Assembly: GCA_020631135.1 (NCBI GenBank)
Contig: JAHDHU010000018.1
Coordinates: 11,955 to 46,085, forward strand
Source of the DNA: Saprospiraceae bacterium
GTDB taxonomy: Bacteria; Bacteroidota; Bacteroidia; Chitinophagales; Saprospiraceae
DNA: 34,131 bases
Direction: 5' to 3'
The notes beneath the pieces are model-generated. The model saw only the letters and a list, made by a program, of their open reading frames with translations, did not search any database and had not been told where the DNA came from. Each line of letters begins with the position of its first letter. Within the stretch, counting starts at the first letter, position 1. Made by a program: the position numbers and the translations under genes. Below are positions 25,254 through 33,644 of the stretch, piece after piece.

Positions 25254-26912
25254 ATGAAGCAATTTCTAATCCTATTTACGCTGCTTTTCTTTGCTTGTGA
25301 TAAACAAGCTTCATTTCAAGTGCCTGAGTGGAATGCATATGATGAAACTTTGGAGCTCAGTGCAAATGAGAGTCATGACATTCCGCGAATGCGATATAAA
25401 TTGATTCAATCCAAGTTTAGGGATAAAAATGAAATTTGGAAGGATGTAGAAAATCAACTTTCAGATTTTTCAGATGAAGACTATCAAAGGATACACCGCA
25501 TGGTTTACGATAATGATATTATTGGCATTCAAGGACATGTCGAGAGCAAAGATTTGAGCTATAAAGAGTTGGTCCAATGGTATTTATATAGAATATTAAA
25601 ATTTGAAAACGATCCTAAAACTTCTCTATATGCCATTATTAGTCTAAATAAAAATGCAGTAAAGCAGGCAAAAGCCATGGATAAAAAAAGAGGAGAAATT
25701 GATCATCCCATTTATGGCATGCCGATTTTACTAAAAGATAATATCAATACGGAAGGGATGCCAACCACCGCAGGGGCGATCGCATTGAGTTCAAATATGA
25801 CAAGTGATGCACATATCGTAAAACAACTTAAATCGAAAGGTGCGATTATTTTAGGCAAGGTCAATCTCAGTGAGTGGGCATATTTCTTCTGCCAAGGATG
25901 TCCGCTAGGGTATAGCGCAGTAGGTGGCCAATCTTTGAATCCTTATGGTCGGATGCAATTTGAAACTGGTGGCTCTAGTGCTGGAAGTGGAACCAGTATG
26001 GCGGCTCAATATGCTGTTGCTGCAGTGGGTACAGAAACTTCAGGATCGATCTTATCTCCTTCCAGTATGAATTCTCTCGTAGGTCTAAAACCAACCATTG
26101 GAAGATTGAGTAGAAGTGGAATCGTACCAATATCGAGTACGTTGGATACCCCTGGACCTATGACGAGAAATGTTTCGGACAATTCGGTTTTGCTTAGTGC
26201 AATGCAAGGATTTGATGCTGATGATGGAAAAATGCAGGAGTCCCGATCTTTGAAGGATCCTTTAAAATATGATCGAATTTTGGTTCTCGAAGGAAAGCGA
26301 TTTGGTTACTTCGAAGATTTTCTTGAGCAAGATTTGTATCGAGAAATGATCGAAAAAATCAGAAAAAGTGGGGTAGAGTTGGTTGGCTTAAATAATCCAG
26401 ATTTTGATTATTCCAATTTCTCTAATTTTTTGAGCGGTGATATGAAATTTGATTTGCCGAATTATCTTAAAAATCAAACGGGTGAAGAAGTGTCATTTAA
26501 AACGATCGAAGAAATCGTCAGTTACAACTTGGAAGATACACTCATCAGAATGCCATATGGGCAATTGCACTTTGAAAATACAGTGGATTTACAATTAGGT
26601 AAAGAAGAAATCGAGCAAATTAAGGAGGAGATGCAAAAAGCTGGTAGAATCGTCTTCGATCCCTTGGAAGACCAAAAGTTAGATGCCATATTATCTATCA
26701 ACAATTGGCATGCAGGACCAGCGGCGTTAGCGCAATATCCTTGTTTGACATTGCCTATGGGTTATAAGGAGGATGGAGAACCACAAAATTTGACATTGAT
26801 ATCCTCATCATTTGATGAACTGAATCTTTTTTCATTGGCGCATGCCTTAGAAAAGAACATTCCGATGCGAAAAAATCCGGAACTCTTTAATGATCAAAAA
26901 GAAATGGAATAA
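25254..26912 (+). CDS. Amidase-signature family lipoprotein
   Basis: 552 residues. The N-terminus MKQFLILFTLLFFACDKQ is a lipoprotein signal peptide with Cys15 as the acylation site. The amidase-signature domain follows with a Ser-cisSer-Lys triad: Lys161 in GMPILLKDNI, the cis-Ser in TGGSSAGSG (Ser241/242) and nucleophile Ser265 in GTETSGSI. Later motifs (LVGLKPTIGRLSRSGIVP, DTPGPMTRNV) also fit. It would hydrolyse an amide at the outer side of a membrane; the substrate is unknown, since this family covers many amides, peptides and acyl-amides. It is divergent from hutH, which does not by itself link it to histidine catabolism. Confidence 0.88.
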   Translation: MKQFLILFTLLFFACDKQASFQVPEWNAYDETLELSANESHDIPRMRYKLIQSKFRDKNEIWKDVENQLSDFSDEDYQRIHRMVYDNDIIGIQGHVESKDLSYKELVQWYLYRILKFENDPKTSLYAIISLNKNAVKQAKAMDKKRGEIDHPIYGMPILLKDNINTEGMPTTAGAIALSSNMTSDAHIVKQLKSKGAIILGKVNLSEWAYFFCQGCPLGYSAVGGQSLNPYGRMQFETGGSSAGSGTSMAAQYAVAAVGTETSGSILSPSSMNSLVGLKPTIGRLSRSGIVPISSTLDTPGPMTRNVSDNSVLLSAMQGFDADDGKMQESRSLKDPLKYDRILVLEGKRFGYFEDFLEQDLYREMIEKIRKSGVELVGLNNPDFDYSNFSNFLSGDMKFDLPNYLKNQTGEEVSFKTIEEIVSYNLEDTLIRMPYGQLHFENTVDLQLGKEEIEQIKEEMQKAGRIVFDPLEDQKLDAILSINNWHAGPAALAQYPCLTLPMGYKEDGEPQNLTLISSSFDELNLFSLAHALEKNIPMRKNPELFNDQKEME

Positions 26913-27052
26913 ATTTCAACTGAATTACAAGACAAATTAAATTGAAAAGGGGTCTTTTTTTGTGAGAAATATTTAACATAATTTATAACCTTATTGTATA
27001 CTTTTATCGTTCTTAAAGTGATAAACCATTTCGAATTAAGCCATAAACTAAA

Positions 27053-27562
27053 ATGATAATGAATAAAAAATTAATAATTGCTTTTTGTCTATTCTTTGTG
27101 GGTAGCCTTAGTATTAATGCTCAAACCGAACAAAAACCACAAGAATTGGAAGAACCTGAAGTGGTTCAGATGACCAAAGAAGAAAAAAAGGCAATAATCA
27201 ATAAGCGTCGAGAAGGTCAAAAAGCCGTTAATGAGGTTAGAATGCAAAATAAAGCCAATAGCCGAAATAAGAGAAACTTGGAAATGTTTGAAGCTTTAAA
27301 AATGGATGATAAGCAAATAGCAGCTTACAATAAAATTCAGGAGGAAAACAGAAACGATATCAAAAAGGCGGCGAAGAAAAGAAAAGACGATAAAATCGCA
27401 TTTGCGAAAGAGATGCAAGAGATACGTGAAAAAAATTCGGCTTCTTTGAAAAAATTATTTTCAGAAGAGCAGTTTAAGCTATACATGGACTTTAATGAAA
27501 ACAATGGAAGAAAATCAATGAATGGAAAAGAAGTAATTAAAAAAGTGGAGAGTCCGAAGTAA
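27053..27562 (+). CDS. Secreted charged helical protein (Spy/LTXXQ-like appearance)
   Basis: 169 residues with a signal peptide (MNKKLIIAFCLFFVGSLSINAQ), then almost entirely Lys/Glu-rich helix. NLEMFEALKMDDKQIAAYNK and LKKLFSEEQFKLYMDFNE recall the helix-turn pattern of Spy/CpxP-like periplasmic proteins common in Bacteroidota, but no exact LTxxQ motif is present. It is likely periplasmic, perhaps a chaperone-like or stress protein; function is not established. ATG at 27053 is followed in frame by another ATG two codons on, either of which could be used. A strong terminator follows. Confidence 0.65.
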   Translation: MIMNKKLIIAFCLFFVGSLSINAQTEQKPQELEEPEVVQMTKEEKKAIINKRREGQKAVNEVRMQNKANSRNKRNLEMFEALKMDDKQIAAYNKIQEENRNDIKKAAKKRKDDKIAFAKEMQEIREKNSASLKKLFSEEQFKLYMDFNENNGRKSMNGKEVIKKVESPK

Positions 27563-27588
27563 AAAACTAATTGATTAAAGTTTTAATG

Positions 27589-27627
27589 AATTCCCAAGTT
27601 TTCGAATGTAAAACTTGGGAATTTTTT
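27589..27627 (+). terminator. Strong rho-independent terminator
   Basis: AATTCCCAAGTTTT (27589-27602) pairs perfectly over 14 bp with AAAACTTGGGAATT (27610-27623) around a 7-nt loop, followed by four more T. It ends the gene whose stop is at 27562. Confidence 0.9.
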
Positions 27628-27630
27628 ATT

Positions 27631-27926
27631 TCAAATAGGGTTTAATGGATAGCGCGTATTTATCAACTCTTTCGGGATAATTCGAAGCTTTAGAATTGAT
27701 TTAATTTTTCTCCCCATTAATAGGTATATTTTTTTATCACCTACTTCTGATGCAATACCCTCATTATATTTATATCAGCTTTGAAAGCGTAAATCATTAT
27801 ACGAACAACAACTTTCCCTTTAGTACATCATTCGATGAACTAATTTTTCTTGTAGTAAATGATAACCTTTCAATTCATCAAACAACTAATGTTTGATTAG
27901 AATTTTTAATTAAATCATTATTACAC
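27631..27926. other. Intergenic region with one small inverted repeat
   Basis: Nearly 300 bp without a supported gene between the terminator and the short T9SS cargo gene. The only structure I find is ATCAAAC/GTTTGAT (27877-27883 and 27891-27897, 7-nt loop), 29 bp before the ATG at 27927. It could be an operator or a leader hairpin; no -7 consensus match was found. Confidence 0.45.
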
Positions 27927-28841
27927 ATGAAAAGGACAATTTTTACTTTACTATTTTTTGTTGCGATAGGAGTTCAACATAATATGCTCCAAGCGCAATG
28001 CAGCAATTTTACTTTAAACGCAGTTACTACTTTAGGAACTTGTGATACCAATACTAATATGGTTTCAGTAGCCATAGATTTTACAGCTGATTTTTCTTCG
28101 GGTAATGCATCCTGGCAATGGAGTTATACTATAAATAATGCGGATGGTACATCATCCACAGTTGTCGGACCATTAGCGAATACAAATTCATCCGACGCTG
28201 CTAGTATACCTTTTATGATCCCTTGTGATTCTTCGGTCACTCCTGCTATTCAGGCGTGGTCTGCACCAAATGGGGGAGGAAACAATTGTGGCGTCACCTT
28301 TTTTGGGACTTCAACGTTGCCAGTAGAATGGGGTGCAATCGTTGTAGAAAATGATGGTCAAAACAACCATCTCTTTTGGAAAACTGAAGTGGAAATAAAC
28401 AACGAATATTTCGAAATTCAATATTCAGGAGATGGAGAAACTTTTAGAACCATAGGCAAGGTAGAAGGTGCGGGTACTTCTAGTGAATCCGTTGATTACG
28501 AATTTGTTCATCGTGAAGTTTATTCAGGTTTAAATTATTATCGAATCAAACAAGTAGATTACGAAGGATATTTTGCTTATTCTGATATTGTTGTTGAGAG
28601 AAGAATATTAGAAAATTTAGAACTTTCAATTTATCCCAATCCAACTTCTGAATTGCTCAATATTAAAGGGTTTAAAGATCAAGATTTGGAATGGAAAATA
28701 TTTTCAATGGAAGGACGCTTAGAACTTAGTGGGTCAACTGCCAAAATAGCGATTTCAAATTTGAGAGACGGAAATCATGTAATTGTAATTTCCAAATATG
28801 GAACTCCGATTCAATCTACAATTTTCACAAAATTGAATTGA
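27927..28841 (+). CDS. Short T9SS cargo protein with type A sorting domain
   Basis: 304 residues: signal peptide (MKRTIFTLLFFVAIGVQHNM, cleaved near LQAQ), an unrecognised Cys-containing beta domain of only about 105 residues (25-130), then the module beginning LPVEWGAIVV (131) with NNEYFEIQYSGDGETFRTIG and NYYRIKQVDYEGYFAYSDI, and the sorting domain from about 232 (LSIYPNPTSELLNIKG). The last two parts are the same pair found at the end of both giant adhesins, so they form a shared export cassette here. Effector function must lie in the small N-terminal domain (CSNFTLNAVTTLGTCDTNTN, WQWSYTINNADG); it is unknown. Confidence 0.85.
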   Translation: MKRTIFTLLFFVAIGVQHNMLQAQCSNFTLNAVTTLGTCDTNTNMVSVAIDFTADFSSGNASWQWSYTINNADGTSSTVVGPLANTNSSDAASIPFMIPCDSSVTPAIQAWSAPNGGGNNCGVTFFGTSTLPVEWGAIVVENDGQNNHLFWKTEVEINNEYFEIQYSGDGETFRTIGKVEGAGTSSESVDYEFVHREVYSGLNYYRIKQVDYEGYFAYSDIVVERRILENLELSIYPNPTSELLNIKGFKDQDLEWKIFSMEGRLELSGSTAKIAISNLRDGNHVIVISKYGTPIQSTIFTKLN

Positions 28842-28843
28842 CT

Positions 28844-28880
28844 AAAAAATAGCGGAACAATTAAATCAATTGTTCCGCTA
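28844..28880 (-). terminator. Terminator of the metalloprotease gene, between convergent genes
   Basis: TAGCGGAACAATT (28850-28862) pairs perfectly with AATTGTTCCGCTA (28868-28880) around a 5-nt loop. On the minus strand the stem is followed by six T (the A run at 28844-28849). On the plus strand the stem is followed by A residues, so it is best assigned to the minus-strand gene, though it may also slow plus-strand transcription. Confidence 0.8.
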
Positions 28881-28898
28881 AAAAACTTTTTGAAGTGT

Positions 28899-30128
28899 TT
28901 AAATATTCTTGACTTCTACTTTGATGCTTCCATCGGTGTTAAAACCATTATGTTTTATTTTTTTTCCGATTAGATTGTCAGAGTAAGTTTCACCTTCTTC
29001 TAATTGTGCAACTAAGAATGTTTTGGGAGAATACAATTCATCCTTATGAATGCTTAAAGTATTTTCAAAACCGTCTGGAAGATAATTTGGGAAATGATTT
29101 GAGGCTGTTCTTGTAGACACAAAAAGCTCATAAGTTGCAGTGTTTCCACTTATTTTTATTCCTGTTTTTTTGCCTGGCAATTCTGATTCCAATGGATGTA
29201 AATTTACTTTACCGCCAGTCTTATTAATGGATTTAATAAATCTTGATGGTAACCAGCCCATCGTAATTCGATTGGGAAGGTTTAATTCATTAAATGTACA
29301 ACCCATTGATGAACTGCAATCTCCATATTCAACACTTGCACCATTTATAACTTTGTTAGCATGATGCAAGCCTAAATTGTGACCGATTTCGTGAGTTAAT
29401 ATATGAGGAGATCCGCAATAATCTATTTGTGCATATTTACCGTTTAAATAAGCAATGCCAGCGTAAGGCACAACATCTTCTGTAAAAAGACAAATATTGT
29501 CATAGCTATCTATTGGGATTTGCAAATCAATCAATTGACTTTTCACCTCATTGACAAGCAAACCAAAGGAAGAAATGGTTTCACTTAAATCAATGGTAAT
29601 AACTTCTCCATCAAAAGAAAGCTTTCCTTTGGATTGTATGTCATAGAATCTTTTTAGAGAACTGTGATTGCTATTGGTACTAAATAAATATTGATTTATT
29701 TCATTGTCATTGCAATGTACCGTATGACCAGGCATATTTACAATGACACCCAGAAGATTCCTATTTACAATTGAATTATTTCTTGAGGATAAGGAAGTTT
29801 CGTTATTGAAATTAGACGTTGTTTCTATTAAAAATTCGGGCTGAAAATTCGATTTAAATTGGGTGAAACTTGTTCCACTCAAACTTAGTTTATCTCCACT
29901 TTTAAAGTTGTGAGATAGGAGTTCTGTTTGTTCATCGTTTAAAACCAAGTGATCATTTTCAGAGACCAAAACGCCATATTCAACATGTCTATTTTCGTAA
30001 TCTTCAATTGCGATATAAAAATTCAGAAATTCGTTGCTCTCATCAAAATTCACGATGGTACTTTCTTCATGATTACAAGAGCTGAGAAGCAATAGTAATA
30101 ATACCAAAGTGGTTAAATAACACTTCAT
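28899..30128 (-). CDS. Zinc metalloprotease lipoprotein (gametolysin/M11-like)
   Basis: 409 residues. The signal peptide ends LLSSCNHEES, giving a lipobox with Cys18. A pro-region of about 110-180 residues precedes the catalytic domain, which has HEIGHNLGLHH (246-256): His246, Glu247, His250 and His256 match HExxHxxGxxH. VEYGDCSSSMGC then supplies the Met-turn (SMG), and LNLPNRITMGWLP follows; this YGD-x-MG-x-GW layout is typical of the M11/gametolysin-like group. It probably sits on the outer membrane or faces the periplasm. It has no T9SS sorting domain, unlike many secreted Bacteroidota proteases. It is divergent from the membrane/thioredoxin fusion gene, with 164 bp between them. Confidence 0.8.
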   Translation of the reverse strand: MKCYLTTLVLLLLLLSSCNHEESTIVNFDESNEFLNFYIAIEDYENRHVEYGVLVSENDHLVLNDEQTELLSHNFKSGDKLSLSGTSFTQFKSNFQPEFLIETTSNFNNETSLSSRNNSIVNRNLLGVIVNMPGHTVHCNDNEINQYLFSTNSNHSSLKRFYDIQSKGKLSFDGEVITIDLSETISSFGLLVNEVKSQLIDLQIPIDSYDNICLFTEDVVPYAGIAYLNGKYAQIDYCGSPHILTHEIGHNLGLHHANKVINGASVEYGDCSSSMGCTFNELNLPNRITMGWLPSRFIKSINKTGGKVNLHPLESELPGKKTGIKISGNTATYELFVSTRTASNHFPNYLPDGFENTLSIHKDELYSPKTFLVAQLEEGETYSDNLIGKKIKHNGFNTDGSIKVEVKNI

Positions 30129-30292
30129 TGTTAAGTTTTTAAAATTTACAAAATGTGACTTGTGTAAGGTGGATTGTAAGTATCCGGTGATTTCTGTTAT
30201 AAAGACAATCGTTCTTGTAAATGCCCCTATTACAGAGTATGGAAATTATTAATTGTCAAACTTGGCTTAGAATTTGAATTCATATTTTATTA

Positions 30293-31999
30293 ATGAATCC
30301 AGTAAAGTCAACATTGTTTTTAGTGGCAGCTATTGAAGGGTATATCTTGATGGCCTCTGAATTAATTTTTTCCAAGCAAATAGCTCCTGTTTTGGGAGAT
30401 ACAACCTTTATTTGGGCTGGTGTGCTAAGTGCAGTGGTATGTGGACTTGCCTTGGGATATTACTTTGGAGGATTACTATCTCGTGGAACTCAAGTGGAAA
30501 AGTATTTCCTCATCATTCTTTTTCTGGTTTCAATATTTAGCTTTATTTCATTTGTCACTTTGTCTAACTATGGAATTTTCTATGCTCAGTTTTCGATTGG
30601 GCTTGGTACTCTAATAATTTGTTTGATTCATGTAATTCCACTTGCAGTTTTATTGGGTCTTTTAAGTCCAGTATTAATCCAAATGTTGCAGGTTTATTCA
30701 GATATTGGCAAGGCCGCTGTAGGTAGAATTTATTTTATATCTACGTTTGGTGGTGTCCTTGCGATATTCATAAATGGTTTTTACATTTTGCCGGTACTTG
30801 GAATCGATATGGCTGTTCTCATTGTCTTGTTACTTTCTATATTAATTTTTATTATGTCTCTTGTTGTTTTGAAAACGCGTAAACCAATATTATTAGTTTT
30901 ATTGTTTACTTGTTTGCTTTGGAGTTCTTGTGAAAAAGAAACGCCCATAAATGAATTTGTACTAACTGGTGAAATTCAAAATAGTGATCCTTCGGAGCTT
31001 TATTTGTCTGAAATTCTTTTTGGATTAAACCTTAGGTTTGATACCATTCAAATTGGTCAGGATGGAAAATTTAGAAGCGAAATCGATGTTGGTAATGGAA
31101 AAAGAATTTATTTGCTATCTGCACCAAAGCGAAAGAACTATCCAATATTCTTCGTTGCTGAAAATGGAAAAGAATTGGACATCAATACCTATTGGGATGA
31201 CTTTGGAAATTATTCATTTAATAAACCCAATGATGAAAATCATAAGATTTATAGCTTCTTTCAAAAATTAAATGAACACTTAGGGGAGCACAAGAATATT
31301 GAACGTATCCTAAATTCCATTATGAATGAGAAAGGAATGAATGGATATTATGATACTCTTGGTATTTCTGTAGAGAAAAGATATGATGAGATCTATTTTA
31401 GTAAGAAGGATTTCATAAAAAGTACCATTTTAAACGAACAAGAAGAAATAATAAAATTTTTTGCTACCACTTTTCTAAGTGCTGATGAGGATCATTTTTT
31501 CATCAAGCATCTCTCAGGTCTTTTAGAAACTAAATTAGATACTTTCTTATTAAGCAATCTTGAGAAGGCACTAGACATAGAAACAAATCAGCTTCCAGAA
31601 TATCCTTTAAATTATATACAAGGGCCAAATCAAAATGAAGAATTTAAGGAGGCCTTTGTCGATAATCAAAAACCTAAAATTTTGGTAGTTTGGTCTTCTT
31701 GGTGTCATGAAGCAATGATTGAACTTGAGGCAATTCTTAAACATCCAAATTATAATGAATGGGATTTGATCACTGTTTCTATAGATGTTCAAAAAGAGGC
31801 TTGGAAACAAAAATTAAAAGAGTTTAATGATTTTAAGGATTTGAATTTTTGTTCTGGAAAAGGTTGGAACTCCACGGAGGTTAAATTCTTAAGATTGGAA
31901 GTTTCGCCCTCTATATATGTATTAAATCCTAAGGGTCAGGTACAATATATAAATCCTCGTGGTAATGAACTTTTATCAATAATGGATGAAATTAACTAA
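30293..31999 (+). CDS. Fusion of a spermidine-synthase-type membrane domain and a lipoprotein-like thioredoxin-fold domain
   Basis: 568 residues. Residues 1-195 form about six membrane helices (AAIEGYILMASELIFSKQ, GLALGYYFGGLL) like the membrane half of fused spermidine-synthase-like proteins and like the next gene. The catalytic synthase domain is absent. In its place, residues 188-213 (MSLVVLKTRKPILLVLLFTC then LLWSSC) look exactly like a lipoprotein signal peptide with Cys213. Then come a DUF4369-like beta domain (about 220-305), a helical linker and a thioredoxin fold (about 461-568) with VVWSSWCHEAM, where only Cys471 of the usual CxxC remains, and the cis-Pro region VSPSIYVLNPKGQ. The C-terminal part would be extracytoplasmic. 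It overlaps the next gene by 14 bp, implying coupled translation. An internal start at Met188 giving a separate lipoprotein is possible. Confidence 0.75.
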   Translation: MNPVKSTLFLVAAIEGYILMASELIFSKQIAPVLGDTTFIWAGVLSAVVCGLALGYYFGGLLSRGTQVEKYFLIILFLVSIFSFISFVTLSNYGIFYAQFSIGLGTLIICLIHVIPLAVLLGLLSPVLIQMLQVYSDIGKAAVGRIYFISTFGGVLAIFINGFYILPVLGIDMAVLIVLLLSILIFIMSLVVLKTRKPILLVLLFTCLLWSSCEKETPINEFVLTGEIQNSDPSELYLSEILFGLNLRFDTIQIGQDGKFRSEIDVGNGKRIYLLSAPKRKNYPIFFVAENGKELDINTYWDDFGNYSFNKPNDENHKIYSFFQKLNEHLGEHKNIERILNSIMNEKGMNGYYDTLGISVEKRYDEIYFSKKDFIKSTILNEQEEIIKFFATTFLSADEDHFFIKHLSGLLETKLDTFLLSNLEKALDIETNQLPEYPLNYIQGPNQNEEFKEAFVDNQKPKILVVWSSWCHEAMIELEAILKHPNYNEWDLITVSIDVQKEAWKQKLKEFNDFKDLNFCSGKGWNSTEVKFLRLEVSPSIYVLNPKGQVQYINPRGNELLSIMDEIN

Positions 32000-33524
32000 T
32001 CGAAGTTTAGTGATACTTGTAGCATTGGAAGGAGCCTTCGTAATGGCCTTCGAATTGCTCGTGGGTAACCTTCTCCGCAACATCTATGGTTCCAGTCTAT
32101 TGGTTTGGACACCAGTAATCGGAGTAACTATGAGTTCTCTCATGTTTGGCTACCTTTTAGGATCTCATTTGAGTTCAAAAGAGAATCTTGAAAAGTGGAT
32201 TTTTCGATTGTTGATATCTGGAATGACATTTAGCGTTTTTACTGTGCCCATCCATCATTTGTTATGGTCCTTACTGCCTGCTCAAAATTTGTACTTCGAA
32301 TCCTTACTTAATGCCCTATTATTATTGGCTCCAACAATCATAGTATTAGGTGCAATTCCTACGCTAGTATCAGTTTTATTGAGTAGAGACAGTAGAAATC
32401 TTGGTTATTGGACTGGCTTGGCATTCTCCAATTCTTCGATTGCAGGGGTATTTTCGATATTGTTTGCAGGGTTTTTTCTTATTTCTCATTTCGGCACTGA
32501 AACTTCATTTTATATTTTAATTTTCGCCAGCCTGCTCGTCTTAACTGTGATTTTTAAAAAGTATAGATTGATAGGTTTGGTTTTTATTTTGACTTGCTTT
32601 TCCTTAGCTCTTAACGTAATGTATTTGTCAAAGTCTGATCTTAATATAATGCATTCTGAAGATAGCCTGTTGGGGAGGTTAGAAGTTGTGGATATAGGGA
32701 CTAAAAATGCGGAAGGTCGAAAAGAAATACATAGGTCATTCAATATAAATAATATACCTCAGTCAATTATTATAAAAGGAAGGCGACCAAGTTTTTCGGT
32801 CTACAAACATGTGCATTTAATCTCCTCTTTAACAACCTTAAAAGAGAATTCAGACATACTTTTAATTGGATTAGCTGGGGGAGCTATGGTTTCTGAATTG
32901 CATAGACATGGTCATCAGTTAACCGTCGTAGATATTGATAAAAGAATGAAAAGAGTTGCGTCAGATTTTTTTTACACGCCTTCTTTTGAATTTGTTGAAG
33001 ATGATGGAAGACATTATGTCAATAGAACCAAGAAAAAGTTTGATATAGTCATCATTGATGTTTCTGCAGCTGAGACCCAACCATTTCATCTTTATACAAT
33101 AGAAGCATTTAATCAAATAGAATCGATATTAAGTGATGATGGGATGCTAATTATAAATTATGTTGGTACACTTAATTACGATCAAGCAGCAACCTCAATG
33201 TTTAAGACTTTAAAACAATCCAATTTTAAGAATGTAAACATATGCTCAACGGATCCAAATATTTCAAACGATAATTTGTTTGTTGCATCTAAATCTGAAA
33301 TAAATTGGAATGAGTTAAGTCCATCCAAACAAAATGCCTGCTGCTTGGCATTTTATGATATTGGTCAACTGATAGAACAAGAAATAATATTGGAACACTT
33401 TAAAGAATCGGAATATTATAGTATATTCCGCGATGATTTGCCAATTTTAGATCACTACAGAAAATTTATTTCGCATGAGAATCGTCTGTTTGCACTAAAA
33501 GAAGGTAAAAAGAACCTTAAGTAG
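31986..33524 (+). CDS. Membrane-bound spermidine-synthase-like protein (SAM-type fold)
   Basis: 512 residues. An N-terminal membrane domain (about 1-210; VALEGAFVMAFELLVGN, MFGYLLGSHLS) is paralogous to that of the preceding gene. The C-terminal domain (about 225-440) has a Rossmann-like nucleotide site: ILLIGLAGGAMVSEL (291-305), VVDID (314-318), EDDGRHY (338-344), DIVIIDVSA (353-361), and YTIEAFNQIESILSDDGMLI, in the order seen in SpeE-type aminopropyltransferases and their relatives. The usual Asp residues after the DIVIIDV strand are replaced (SAAETQPF), so polyamine synthesis is doubtful. A SAM- or decarboxylated-SAM-dependent modification at the membrane is possible. The stop TAG is followed by a 12-nt tandem duplicate of the gene end. 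Confidence 0.75.
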   Translation: MKLTNRSLVILVALEGAFVMAFELLVGNLLRNIYGSSLLVWTPVIGVTMSSLMFGYLLGSHLSSKENLEKWIFRLLISGMTFSVFTVPIHHLLWSLLPAQNLYFESLLNALLLLAPTIIVLGAIPTLVSVLLSRDSRNLGYWTGLAFSNSSIAGVFSILFAGFFLISHFGTETSFYILIFASLLVLTVIFKKYRLIGLVFILTCFSLALNVMYLSKSDLNIMHSEDSLLGRLEVVDIGTKNAEGRKEIHRSFNINNIPQSIIIKGRRPSFSVYKHVHLISSLTTLKENSDILLIGLAGGAMVSELHRHGHQLTVVDIDKRMKRVASDFFYTPSFEFVEDDGRHYVNRTKKKFDIVIIDVSAAETQPFHLYTIEAFNQIESILSDDGMLIINYVGTLNYDQAATSMFKTLKQSNFKNVNICSTDPNISNDNLFVASKSEINWNELSPSKQNACCLAFYDIGQLIEQEIILEHFKESEYYSIFRDDLPILDHYRKFISHENRLFALKEGKKNLK

Positions 33525-33536
33525 AACCTTAAATAA
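33513..33536 (+). repeat. 12-nt tandem duplication across the stop codon
   Basis: The last codons AACCTTAAGTAG (33513-33524) are repeated as AACCTTAAATAA (33525-33536) in the same frame, differing at two positions and giving a second stop. Read-through would only add Asn-Leu-Lys. Confidence 0.7.
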
Positions 33537-33644
33537 TCAATACGTTTAACAAATTGATGTAATGTTAATTATTTGGCATTAGATTGATTTTTGAATTAAA
33601 TATTTGAAATTTTTTTGAAAACTATTTTACTAAAACCTGAATTT

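Noticed and set aside
25254-26912. Amidase as a missing step of histidine degradation
   Set aside because: It is a lipoprotein outside the cytoplasm on the opposite strand, and formimidoylglutamate hydrolysis is normally done by unrelated ureohydrolase or amidohydrolase families.
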